NCBI RefSeq assembly: GCF_913774235.1
Contig: NZ_CAJYDW010000012.1
Location: 868,001-932,000 of the forward strand
From: an uncultured Pseudomonas sp.
GTDB taxonomy: Bacteria; Pseudomonadota; Gammaproteobacteria; Pseudomonadales; Pseudomonadaceae
Direction of reading: 5' to 3'
Length of the DNA stretch: 64,000 bases
Every line of letters starts with the position of its first letter. Within the stretch, counting starts at the first letter, position 1. The translations under genes and the position numbers were made by a program. Shown here piece by piece: positions 55,868 to 64,000 of the stretch. The notes beneath the pieces are model-generated. The model had not been told where the DNA came from and made no database searches. It saw only the letters and a list, made by a program, of their open reading frames with translations.

Positions 55868-57597
55868 GACAGGGATTCCTGGGCAGTGGCGGCGGAAGCG
55901 GGAGCAGGGCGGTCGGCGAAGTCTTCTTCGGCGTAGTCGTGGAGGTCGGCGATGCTGCTGGCGCGGCGCTGGGCCTCGCCCAGGCGCAACTCGATGCGGC
56001 GGATCTTGCCGGACAGCGTCTTGGGTAGTTCGCTGACGAATTGCAGGCGCCGCACCCGCTTGTAGGGCGACAGGCAGCCACGGGCGAAGCCGAGCAGCTC
56101 CTGTGCGAGCGTGGGCGAAGGCGCGTGGCCGGCGGCCAGGATGACGAAGGCCTTGGGCACGCTGAGGCGCAGCGGATCGGGACTCGGCACCACGGCCACC
56201 TCCATCACCGCCGGATGCTCGATCAGCGCGCTTTCCAGCTCGAAGGGGCTGATGCGATAGTCCGCCGACTTGAAGACGTCATCGGCCCGGCCGACGAAGG
56301 TGATGTAGCCCTCGGCGTCACGCACCGCGGTATCGCCGGTACGGTAGTGGCCGTCGCGCATCACCTCGGCGGTCTTCTCCGGGCTGTCTTCGTAACCCAG
56401 CATCAGCCCGGCCGGACGTGGCTGGAGCGCCAACGCTACCTCGCCGTCGTCGCCCGCCCGGCCATCGGCGTCCAACAGCTGGATCTGGCAGCCGGGCAGG
56501 GGCCGGCCCATGGAGCCGGGTTTGAGCGGCTGGCCGGGCGTGTTGCCCACCAGCGCCGTGGTTTCCGACTGGCCGAAGCCGTCGCGCAGTGTCAGCCCCC
56601 AGGCGTCCTGCAAGCTGTCGATGATCTCGGGATTGAGCGGCTCGCCCGCCCCGACCAGCTCACGCAGCTGCAGCCGGTCGCGATAGGCCGCGAGATCTTC
56701 CTGGATCAGCATGCGCCACACTGTGGGCGGCGCGCAGAGACTGGTCACCGGATAGCGCGCCAACACCTCCAGCAGCGCCTGGGGCTTGAAGCGCGGTACG
56801 TCATGGATGAACACACAGGCGCCGGCGTTCCAGGGCGCGAAGACGCAACTCCAGGCATGCTTGGCCCAGCCGGGGGACGAGATGTTGAGATGGACGTCGC
56901 CGGGCTGCAGGCCTATCCAGTAGAGCGTGGACAGGTGCCCGACCGGGTAGCTGCTGTGGCTGTGCAAGACCAGCTTGGGCCGCGAGGTGGTCCCCGAGGT
57001 GAAATACAGCAGCAGCGGATCCGTAGCGCGGGTCGGGCCATCCGGCAGGAAATCGCTGGCACAGGCGGCTGGCGCATAGGGTTGCCAGCCGGCCACCGGC
57101 GCCCCGACGCAGATGCGGGTGAGGCCAGCATCCAGACTGGCGCAGCGTTCGGTGTGAGCGCTGCCCACCACCAGGTGGGCGATGCGCCCGCGCTGTACCC
57201 GATCCTGCAGATCGGCGTCGCTGAGCAGGGTGGTGGCAGGTACTACCACGGCGCCCAGCTTGAAGGCGCCCAGCAGGGTCTCCCAGAGCGCCACCTCATT
57301 GCCCAGCATCACCAATATGCGCTCGCCGCGGCGAACACCCTGAGCGCGGAGGAAATTGGCGGCGCGATTCGACGCCAGTCGCAGCTCGGCGAAGCTATAG
57401 CGCTCCTCCCGGCCTTCGGCATCCAGTCGCCATAGCGCCGGACCGGACTGCTCCTCGGCCAGGCGATCGAAATGGTCCAGTGCCCAGTTGAATTGCTCCA
57501 ACTGCGGCCAGCGGAAATCGCGCACGGCGGTGGCGTAGTCGGTGCGGTGGCGCAGCAGGAAGTCCCGCGCTTCGCGAAAGGCGTCGCCGGCCGTCAT
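55864..57597 (-). CDS. AMP-forming acyl-CoA synthetase
   Basis: This 577-residue ANL-family enzyme has the phosphate loop [13 protein letters not shown], the A5-type motif [14 protein letters not shown], the A7 motif [29 protein letters not shown] and the adenylating Lys in [13 protein letters not shown]. It activates a short or medium carboxylic acid to CoA. As the first gene of the mms operon it probably feeds propionate, isobutyrate or a related acid into the pathway; the order resembles P. aeruginosa PA3568-PA3570. The substrate is inferred. Confidence 0.88.
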   Translation of the reverse strand: MTAGDAFREARDFLLRHRTDYATAVRDFRWPQLEQFNWALDHFDRLAEEQSGPALWRLDAEGREERYSFAELRLASNRAANFLRAQGVRRGERILVMLGNEVALWETLLGAFKLGAVVVPATTLLSDADLQDRVQRGRIAHLVVGSAHTERCASLDAGLTRICVGAPVAGWQPYAPAACASDFLPDGPTRATDPLLLYFTSGTTSRPKLVLHSHSSYPVGHLSTLYWIGLQPGDVHLNISSPGWAKHAWSCVFAPWNAGACVFIHDVPRFKPQALLEVLARYPVTSLCAPPTVWRMLIQEDLAAYRDRLQLRELVGAGEPLNPEIIDSLQDAWGLTLRDGFGQSETTALVGNTPGQPLKPGSMGRPLPGCQIQLLDADGRAGDDGEVALALQPRPAGLMLGYEDSPEKTAEVMRDGHYRTGDTAVRDAEGYITFVGRADDVFKSADYRISPFELESALIEHPAVMEVAVVPSPDPLRLSVPKAFVILAAGHAPSPTLAQELLGFARGCLSPYKRVRRLQFVSELPKTLSGKIRRIELRLGEAQRRASSIADLHDYAEEDFADRPAPASAATAQESLS

Positions 57598-57805
57598 GGG
57601 CGATACTCCGCGACCTGCAGCGGTGGGAGGGTAGGGCAGCGTCCGGCCTGGCGCCGGGATGGGGCGTGAGGGTGGGTCATGGTGGCCTGCTCTTTATTAT
57701 TGTTGGCTAGCAGAGGTTCGCGCCATCACCGCTCGTGACGCGACCTGGTAAGCAGTATAGTTCCGGCAAAAGTCCCCTGGCTTCCGACAAAAACGCCCGA
57801 CCGAT

Positions 57806-58762
57806 ATGCAAAAATCCAATAACCCGGCTGGGCGTCTCGACTGGGACGATCTCAGATTCTTTCTCGAAGTGGCGCGTACCCAGAAGGCCAGCGCCGCGGC
57901 GCGGCGGCTGGGGGTCGACTACACCACCGTCTCGCGGCGGATCGCCGCGCTGGAAAAGGCGCTGGGCGCGCTGCTGTTCGAAAAGTCGCGCAGCACCGGT
58001 TTCAGCCTCACCATGGAAGGGCAGCGTCTACTGGTGCACGCCGAAACCCTGGAAAGTACCCTGCAGACGGCCTGCGAGCAGATCTCCGATACCCGGCTGG
58101 CACCCTCCGGCCAGGTGCGCATCGGCGCCACCGAAGGCTTCGGTAGCTACTTCGTCGCGCCCCAGTTGAGTTTCTTCCAGGAGCGCTATCCCGGCATCGC
58201 CCTAGACGTCTTGCCGGTGCCGCACTTCATCAATCTGTCGCGCCGCGAAGCCGATATCGCCATCACCCTGGAGCGCCCCGAACGCGGGCCCTATGTCTGC
58301 CGCAAGCTGTGCGACTATCGGCTGCGCCTCTACGCGACGCCGGCCTACCTTGCGCGTCATCCGCCCATCGAGCAGCTGGCAGATCTGCAGAGCCACAGAT
58401 TCATCACCTACGTCGATGATCTCGCCTTCAGTCCCGAGCTGCTCTATCTGGAGCGGATCCTGCCCGAAGCTAGCAGCGGCCTGCGCAGCACCAGCGTTAT
58501 CGCCCAGTACCAGGCGGCTCTGTGCGGGCACGCCCTGGCCATCCTGCCGTGCTTCGTCGCCGAACCCGATCCGCGCCTGGTGGCGCTGCTGCCGGAGCAG
58601 ATCCAGATCACCCGGCAGTTCTGGCTCTATTACCGCGAAGACCTGCGCCGCCTGCGGCGCATCACCCTGGTCACCGATTACCTGCGTGCCTGCACCGACG
58701 CCAATCGCGACTTCCTGCTGGGTGACACCCGCGCGCCGGTACTGGGCTGGCCCACGCCCTGA
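57806..58762 (+). CDS. LysR-family transcriptional regulator
   Basis: This 318-residue protein has an N-terminal winged helix (DWDDLRFFLEVARTQKASAA then ARRLGVDYTTVSRRIAALEK) and a LysR co-inducer domain from about residue 95 (QVRIGATEGFGSYFVAPQLS). It is divergent from the acyl-CoA synthetase-mmsAB operon with a 208-base intergenic region, so it most likely controls it. Known mmsAB operons in P. aeruginosa use an AraC-type MmsR instead. The ATG at 57806 gives a normal LysR N terminus. Confidence 0.9.
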   Translation: MQKSNNPAGRLDWDDLRFFLEVARTQKASAAARRLGVDYTTVSRRIAALEKALGALLFEKSRSTGFSLTMEGQRLLVHAETLESTLQTACEQISDTRLAPSGQVRIGATEGFGSYFVAPQLSFFQERYPGIALDVLPVPHFINLSRREADIAITLERPERGPYVCRKLCDYRLRLYATPAYLARHPPIEQLADLQSHRFITYVDDLAFSPELLYLERILPEASSGLRSTSVIAQYQAALCGHALAILPCFVAEPDPRLVALLPEQIQITRQFWLYYREDLRRLRRITLVTDYLRACTDANRDFLLGDTRAPVLGWPTP

Positions 58763-58860
58763 AGCCCGTCGCCGATCGGTGCGGCACCCCGGGACCCGGC
58801 TGGGGTCTCAGAGCTGTCGGTCGTCCGTCGACGGCCTCCAGTGAATAGATGGGAACGGCA

Positions 58861-59307
58861 ATGGAACGATATCAGGCATTGAGTCAGGCGCTGAGCAAGG
58901 CGGCCGAACGCGAAGAAGCCTATTGGCAGGGACTGGAGCGCCGCCTGCAGGAATTGCCGGACTGCTTCACCCGCTACCTGGGCCTGACCCCGGCGGATCA
59001 GGTGGATGCCGGCCTGGGCCTGGAAAAGCGTGTCGATGGCAACATCGTGCGCGAACTGGAGGTCTATGCCCGCTATGACCTCACGGTGATCGTCGATGAC
59101 CTGGCCGGCACGCCCCAGACCTTCGCCATCGGCCTGTCGTTCTTTTATACCAACGATCACTTCGTGCTGAAGGAGCGCGAGGGCGAATTCTCCGTCGCCC
59201 TGGAGCCCCAGGACGATCCCGACCGCTTCTGGGCCGAAGGTTGCCGGGAAATCTACGATTCCCTGGCGCGGCGCATCCGCGGCAAGACGCTGCCCGCCAT
59301 CGAGTGA
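58861..59307 (+). CDS. hypothetical protein
   Basis: This 148-residue protein starts MERYQALSQALSKAAEREEA, with GGGAAC before the ATG; an ATG four codons earlier is an alternative. It is mixed alpha/beta and soluble, with a helical N terminus and a strand-rich C-terminal half (LTVIVDDLAGTPQTFAIGLS). No membrane segment or known catalytic motif is seen. I do not recognise the family. Confidence 0.7.
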   Translation: MERYQALSQALSKAAEREEAYWQGLERRLQELPDCFTRYLGLTPADQVDAGLGLEKRVDGNIVRELEVYARYDLTVIVDDLAGTPQTFAIGLSFFYTNDHFVLKEREGEFSVALEPQDDPDRFWAEGCREIYDSLARRIRGKTLPAIE

Positions 59308-59572
59308 CCGCAGGCGATGCGACACTGCGGCCTTAAATAGCATCAGTATCATCCATCTTTCAGCGTCCGGGCGTTGAGGCCAGGTCCTGGTCGGTCCTGG
59401 CAATCCCGTGATGCCCCGTTTCTCGTCCCTGCCATACGGCGAGAGCGCCGCGGCCAGCGAGCTAGGGGCTGATTTCACCGGACTGTCTGCTCTGAGGCTG
59501 GGCGCCGCAGCCTTCGGTGATCGCCTGGCTCGCTACTGCAGCGGCGGGAATCGCAGCTCTGGATCAAGTCAG

Positions 59573-59601
59573 GTGACTTCGCTTGAGACTGTCTCTAGAA
59601 T
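59573..59601 (+). promoter_or_regulatory. candidate sigma-70 promoter for tig
   Basis: GTGACT (59573-59578), 17-base spacer, TAGAAT (59596-59601), ending 61 bases before the tig start. The rest of the 355-base gap (59308-59662) shows no gene. Confidence 0.45.
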
Positions 59602-59662
59602 GGTCGCCCTTGATTCTGGGGGGCCGGAAAGCCGGCCTGTTCTTGTGCCACGAGGAATATCC

Positions 59663-60973
59663 ATGCAAGTTTCCGTTGAAAACACCTCTGCTCTCGAGCG
59701 TCGCATGACCATTGGCGTGCCGGCCGAGCGTATCGAAACCGAAGTGAACAAGCGTCTGCAGCAGACTGCCCGACGCGCCAAGGTTCCCGGTTTCCGCCCG
59801 GGCAAGGTACCCATGAGCGTCATTCGCCAGCGCTACGAAGCCTCGGCTCGTCAGGAAGCCTTGGGTGATCTCATTCAGGAAACCTTCTACGAAGCCGTCG
59901 TCGAGCAGAAGCTCAACCCGGCTGGCGCCCCCGCCGTCGAACCCAAGGTGTTCGAGAAGGGCAAGGATCTGGAATACGTCGCCACCTTCGAAGTCTTCCC
60001 CGAATTCGAAGTGAAGGGCCTGGACGGCATCGAGATCGAGCGTCAGGACTCCAGTGTCGAAGACGCCGACATCGACAAGATGCTCGACGTGCTGCGCAAG
60101 CAGGGCACCCGCTACGAAGCCGTTGACCGCGCTGCCGCCAACGACGACCAGGTCACCATCGACTTCGTCGGCACCCAGGACGGCGAAGCCTTCGCCGGCG
60201 GTTCCGCCGAAGGCACCAAGCTGGTCCTGGGCTCCGGTCGCATGATCCCTGGTTTCGAAGATGGCCTGGTCGGCGCCAAGGCTGGTGACGAGCGCGTGCT
60301 CGACCTGACCTTCCCCGAGGATTACCAGAACCTGGACCTGGCCGGCAAAGCCGTGCAGTTCAAGGTCACCGTCAAGGAAGTGGCCGCGCCCGAGCTGCCC
60401 GAGCTGAACGAAGCCTTCTTCAAGCAATTCGGCGTGGAAGAGACCACCGTCGAAGGTTTCCGTGCCGAAGTGCGCAAGAACATGGAGCGCGAACTGCGCC
60501 AGGCGCTCAAGACCAAGGTCAAGAACCAGGTCATGGACGGTCTGCTGGCCGCCAACCAGATCGACGTACCGGCTGCCCTGATCAGCAACGAAGTGGATCG
60601 TCTGCGCGTCCAGGCCGTCCAGCAGTTCGGTGGCAACATCCAGCCCGACCAACTGCCGGCCGAGCTGTTCACCGAGCAGGCCAAGCGCCGCGTGCTGCTG
60701 GGCCTGATCATCGCCGAGATGGTCAAGCAGTTCGAGCTCAAGCCCGATGACGCCCGCGTCCGCGAGCTGATCGAAGAGATGGCCGCGGCCTACCAGGAGC
60801 CCGAGCAGGTAGTGAAGTGGTACTACCAGAACGAGCAGCAACTGAACGAAGTGCGTTCGGTTGTACTGGAAGAACAAGTCGTGGATACTGTCCTTAAGCA
60901 GGCAAAAGTCACCGACAAGCAGGTCTCCTACGAGGACGCGGTCAAACCGGCCGAGGCTCCGCAAGCAGCCTGA
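59663..60973 (+). CDS. tig: trigger factor (ribosome-bound chaperone and prolyl isomerase)
   Basis: This 436-residue protein has the ribosome-binding N-terminal domain ([20 protein letters not shown]; signature [16 protein letters not shown]), an FKBP-type isomerase domain (about 160-245, with [20 protein letters not shown]) and the C-terminal chaperone arms. It folds nascent proteins at the ribosome exit. The ATG at 59663 is preceded by ACGAGGAA; a longer frame to 59408 is not supported. It leads tig-clpP-clpX-lon, the conserved proteostasis gene order. Confidence 0.97.
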   Translation: MQVSVENTSALERRMTIGVPAERIETEVNKRLQQTARRAKVPGFRPGKVPMSVIRQRYEASARQEALGDLIQETFYEAVVEQKLNPAGAPAVEPKVFEKGKDLEYVATFEVFPEFEVKGLDGIEIERQDSSVEDADIDKMLDVLRKQGTRYEAVDRAAANDDQVTIDFVGTQDGEAFAGGSAEGTKLVLGSGRMIPGFEDGLVGAKAGDERVLDLTFPEDYQNLDLAGKAVQFKVTVKEVAAPELPELNEAFFKQFGVEETTVEGFRAEVRKNMERELRQALKTKVKNQVMDGLLAANQIDVPAALISNEVDRLRVQAVQQFGGNIQPDQLPAELFTEQAKRRVLLGLIIAEMVKQFELKPDDARVRELIEEMAAAYQEPEQVVKWYYQNEQQLNEVRSVVLEEQVVDTVLKQAKVTDKQVSYEDAVKPAEAPQAA

Positions 60974-60995
60974 TCTGCCTGAACTCGCTAGTCCG

Positions 60996-61029
60996 CATAA
61001 GCCAGCCTCGAGCTGGCTTATGTGTTTTT
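60996..61029 (+). terminator. terminator/attenuator between tig and clpP
   Basis: An 11-bp perfect stem (CATAAGCCAGC with GCTGGCTTATG, loop CTCGA) is followed by TGTTTTTG. It may reduce read-through from tig into clpP. Confidence 0.8.
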
Positions 61030-61063
61030 GACAGGTCATCCAGATAGGGAGCTAGTGCAGGAC

Positions 61064-61705
61064 ATGTCCCGCAATTCTTACATGCAATCCATGCCCGATA
61101 TTCAAGCCGCTGGCGGTCTGGTACCCATGGTGGTGGAGCAATCCGCCCGTGGCGAGCGCGCCTATGACATCTACTCCCGACTGCTCAAGGAGCGCGTCAT
61201 CTTCCTGGTCGGCCAGGTCGAGGACTACATGGCCAACCTGGTCGTCGCCCAGCTGCTGTTCCTGGAGGCCGAGAATCCTGACAAGGACATCCACCTCTAT
61301 ATCAACAGCCCGGGTGGTTCGGTGACCGCTGGCATGTCGATCTACGACACCATGCAGTTCATCAAGCCGGACGTTTCCACCATCTGCATCGGCCAGGCCT
61401 GCAGCATGGGCGCGCTGCTGCTCGCCGGCGGCGCCGCCGAGAAGCGTTTCTGCCTGCCGCACTCGCGGATGATGATCCACCAGCCCCTGGGCGGCTTCCA
61501 GGGTCAGGCTTCGGACATCGAGATTCACGCCCGTGAAATTCTCACCATCCGTGAGCGTCTGAACAAGGTGCTGGCGCATCACACCGGTCAGCCGATGGAC
61601 GTGATCGCTCGCGATACCGACCGTGACAACTTCATGAGTGGCCCCGAAGCCGTTGCCTACGGCCTGATCGACAAGGTCCTCGAGAAGCGCAACATCCCCG
61701 CCTGA
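61064..61705 (+). CDS. clpP: ATP-dependent Clp protease proteolytic subunit
   Basis: This 213-residue ClpP has the catalytic Ser in [11 protein letters not shown], the His in [11 protein letters not shown] and the Asp in [10 protein letters not shown], plus the conserved [20 protein letters not shown]. The ATG at 61064 ([18 protein letters not shown]) includes the short propeptide. It forms the 14-mer chamber and pairs with ClpX or ClpA. GCAGGAC precedes the start. Confidence 0.97.
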   Translation: MSRNSYMQSMPDIQAAGGLVPMVVEQSARGERAYDIYSRLLKERVIFLVGQVEDYMANLVVAQLLFLEAENPDKDIHLYINSPGGSVTAGMSIYDTMQFIKPDVSTICIGQACSMGALLLAGGAAEKRFCLPHSRMMIHQPLGGFQGQASDIEIHAREILTIRERLNKVLAHHTGQPMDVIARDTDRDNFMSGPEAVAYGLIDKVLEKRNIPA

Positions 61706-61718
61706 CCCCGCCTCGACC

Positions 61719-61749
61719 ACCTGCCCAGGCGCCGGTCGTTTGGGCAGGT
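61719..61749 (+). terminator. 9-bp hairpin between clpP and clpX
   Basis: ACCTGCCCA (61719-61727) pairs with TGGGCAGGT (61741-61749). There is no T run, so it is better read as an attenuator or 3'-end stabiliser than a full terminator. It lies immediately before the heat-shock-type promoter of clpX. Confidence 0.45.
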
Positions 61750-61752
61750 AGG

Positions 61753-61781
61753 CTTGAAAAACCGTGCAATTGGCTCCATCT
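61753..61781 (+). promoter_or_regulatory. sigma-32 (heat-shock) promoter of clpX
   Basis: CTTGAAA (61753-61759), 14-base spacer, CTCCATCT (61774-61781). The -35 is a perfect match to CTTGAAA and the -10 matches seven of eight of CCCCATNT. It is 34 bases before the clpX ATG and allows expression apart from clpP. Confidence 0.7.
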
Positions 61782-61815
61782 TGTTGATGTAAGCACATTC
61801 CATTGGATCGATCGA

Positions 61816-63096
<1,281 letters not shown>

Positions 63097-63097
63097 C

Positions 63098-63120
63098 AAA
63101 AGGGGCTTCGGCCCCTTTTT
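63098..63120 (+). terminator. Rho-independent terminator after clpX
   Basis: AAAAGGGGC pairs with GCCCCTTTT around a TTCG tetraloop and ends in a T5 run, two bases after the stop. Confidence 0.9.
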
Positions 63121-63134
63121 CATTTCCGCAACGG

Positions 63135-63162
63135 TTGTATTTTGCGGCGGTCAACCTCATGT
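63135..63162 (+). promoter_or_regulatory. candidate heat-shock promoter of lon
   Basis: TTGTAT (63135-63140), 14-base spacer, CCTCATGT (63155-63162), which is six to seven of eight for the sigma-32 -10. The -35 is weak. It lies 60 bases before the lon ATG; lon is a known heat-shock gene. Confidence 0.4.
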
Positions 63163-63222
63163 TAGAGAAAACCGAGGCCTTAACCGCATCTGCGGCCGAT
63201 TATTTGCCGAGACCCGTATCCC

Positions 63223-64000
63223 ATGACTACGACGATAGAACTTCCCCTGCTGCCCCTACGTGACGTAGTGGTCTATCCCCACATGGTCATCCCGCTGTTC
63301 GTCGGAAGGGAAAAGTCCGTCGAGGCCCTGGAAGCCGCCATGGCCGGCGACAAGCAGATTCTGCTGGTCGCCCAGAAGAATCCCGGCGATGACGATCCCG
63401 CCGCGGACGACATGTACCACATGGGTACCGTCGCCACCGTCCTCCAACTGCTGAAGCTGCCCGATGGCACCGTCAAGGTCCTGGTCGAAGGCGAGCAGCG
63501 TGGGCGGATCGACTCCTTCGTCGAAAACCAGAATTACGCACGGGCCCTGGTCACCCTGATCGATGACAGCGAGGCGCCGGATCGTGAGTCCGAAGTCTTC
63601 TCGCGCAGCCTGATGAGCCAGTTCGAACAGTACGTGCAACTGGGCAAGAAGGTCCCCGCCGAGGTGCTGTCGTCCTTGAACAGCATCGAAGACCCCAGCC
63701 GCCTGGTCGATACCATGGCGGCGCACATGGCGCTGAAGATCGAGCAGAAGCAGGAGATCCTGGAGATCACCGAGCTGGGTGCGCGCGTCGAGCACGTGCT
63801 GGCCCTGCTGGATGCGGAAATCGACCTGCTGCAGGTCGAGAAGCGCATCCGTGGCCGCGTCAAGAAGCAGATGGAGCGCAGCCAGCGCGAGTACTACCTC
63901 AACGAGCAGATGAAAGCCATCCAGAAAGAGCTGGGTGATATCGACGAAGGGCACAACGAGGTCGATGACCTCAAGCGCCGCATCGAAGCCGCTGGGCTGC
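63223..64000 (+). CDS. lon: ATP-dependent protease Lon (partial, N-terminal part)
   Basis: Only the first 259 residues are in the window. They form the LAN substrate-recognition domain (MTTTIELPLLPLRDVVVYPH then MVIPLFVGREKSVEALEAAM). The following coiled linker reaches EQMKAIQKELGDIDEGHNEV and beyond. The AAA+ and protease domains lie beyond the window. The gene completes tig-clpP-clpX-lon and has a heat-shock-like promoter. The frame is open to the end, so truncation is only an artefact of the window edge. Confidence 0.97.
   Translation, partial: MTTTIELPLLPLRDVVVYPHMVIPLFVGREKSVEALEAAMAGDKQILLVAQKNPGDDDPAADDMYHMGTVATVLQLLKLPDGTVKVLVEGEQRGRIDSFVENQNYARALVTLIDDSEAPDRESEVFSRSLMSQFEQYVQLGKKVPAEVLSSLNSIEDPSRLVDTMAAHMALKIEQKQEILEITELGARVEHVLALLDAEIDLLQVEKRIRGRVKKQMERSQREYYLNEQMKAIQKELGDIDEGHNEVDDLKRRIEAAGL

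Overview
The window is a contiguous piece of a GC-rich (roughly 65%) gammaproteobacterial chromosome, most likely a Pseudomonas. The gene content and order match what I know of Pseudomonas: prc/algO beside an EAL-CBS-GGDEF gene, apeB, an rluA-family gene, minCDE, an htrB-type acyltransferase, a betX-type betaine-binding protein, folD beside tRNA-Arg/His/Leu, the bkd operon with bkdR, mmsAB, and tig-clpP-clpX-lon. Pseudomonas-type REP elements (a GTAGGAGC arm with a GGCCATGGCC core) support this. A P. oryzihabitans/P. psychrotolerans-like species is a guess from REP style and content; no 16S rRNA is present to test it. Layout. 0-8.7 kb: a lipoprotein-type ABC exporter pair, an FKBP lipoprotein, a YkvA protein, a c-di-GMP enzyme, the tail-specific protease Prc and a quinone oxidoreductase. 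8.7-14.9 kb: a tightly coupled six-gene operon (binding protein, cytosolic alkaline-phosphatase-superfamily hydrolase, two permeases, ATPase, HAD phosphatase) with a divergent GntR/UTRA regulator and PhnF-like operator sequences; it reads as an importer plus hydrolases for a phosphorylated organic compound. 14.9-25.1 kb: aminopeptidase, methyltransferase, pseudouridine synthase, minCDE, lipid A acyltransferase, patatin, an MlaA paralogue, an alpha/beta hydrolase and a glycine-betaine-binding protein. 25.1-26.6 kb: folD and a three-tRNA operon with a strong UP-element promoter. 26.6-37.6 kb: an accessory stretch with small membrane proteins, a TauE/TSUP permease, a soluble chemoreceptor made of five PAS domains repeated at exactly 366 bp, a triple-CheW protein translated in overlap with it, a BdlA-like receptor, a degenerate histidine kinase, a 95-bp MITE-like element and a TyrS/SDR chimeric relic. 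37.7-46.7 kb: isoleucine-branch enzymes (SDR, thiolase, enoyl-CoA hydratase), then the branched-chain ketoacid dehydrogenase operon bkdA1-A2-B-lpdV with its Lrp-family regulator bkdR. 46.7-51.1 kb: an orphan response regulator, a secreted GH5 glycosidase with a duplicated C-terminal domain, an orphan ClpP-like protein and a tandem universal stress protein. 51.2-58.8 kb: the valine branch (acyl-CoA dehydrogenase, 3-hydroxyisobutyryl-CoA hydrolase, mmsB, mmsA, acyl-CoA synthetase) with a divergent LysR regulator. 58.9-64 kb: a hypothetical gene, then tig, clpP, clpX and the start of lon. How it works together. The bkd complex makes branched acyl-CoAs from transaminated Val/Leu/Ile; the SDR/thiolase/hydratase group suits the Ile branch and the 51-57 kb group the Val branch, so most of Val/Ile catabolism is encoded in 20 kb. 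The 29-36.5 kb block is a signalling cluster with soluble PAS receptors and a multi-CheW adaptor but no cheA, so it probably plugs into a pathway encoded elsewhere. The most unusual items are the five-fold PAS receptor with its triple-CheW partner, the phosphorylated-compound import operon, the TyrS-SDR chimera and the GH5 enzyme with repeated unknown domains. All functional calls come from motif recognition by eye; no database search was run.
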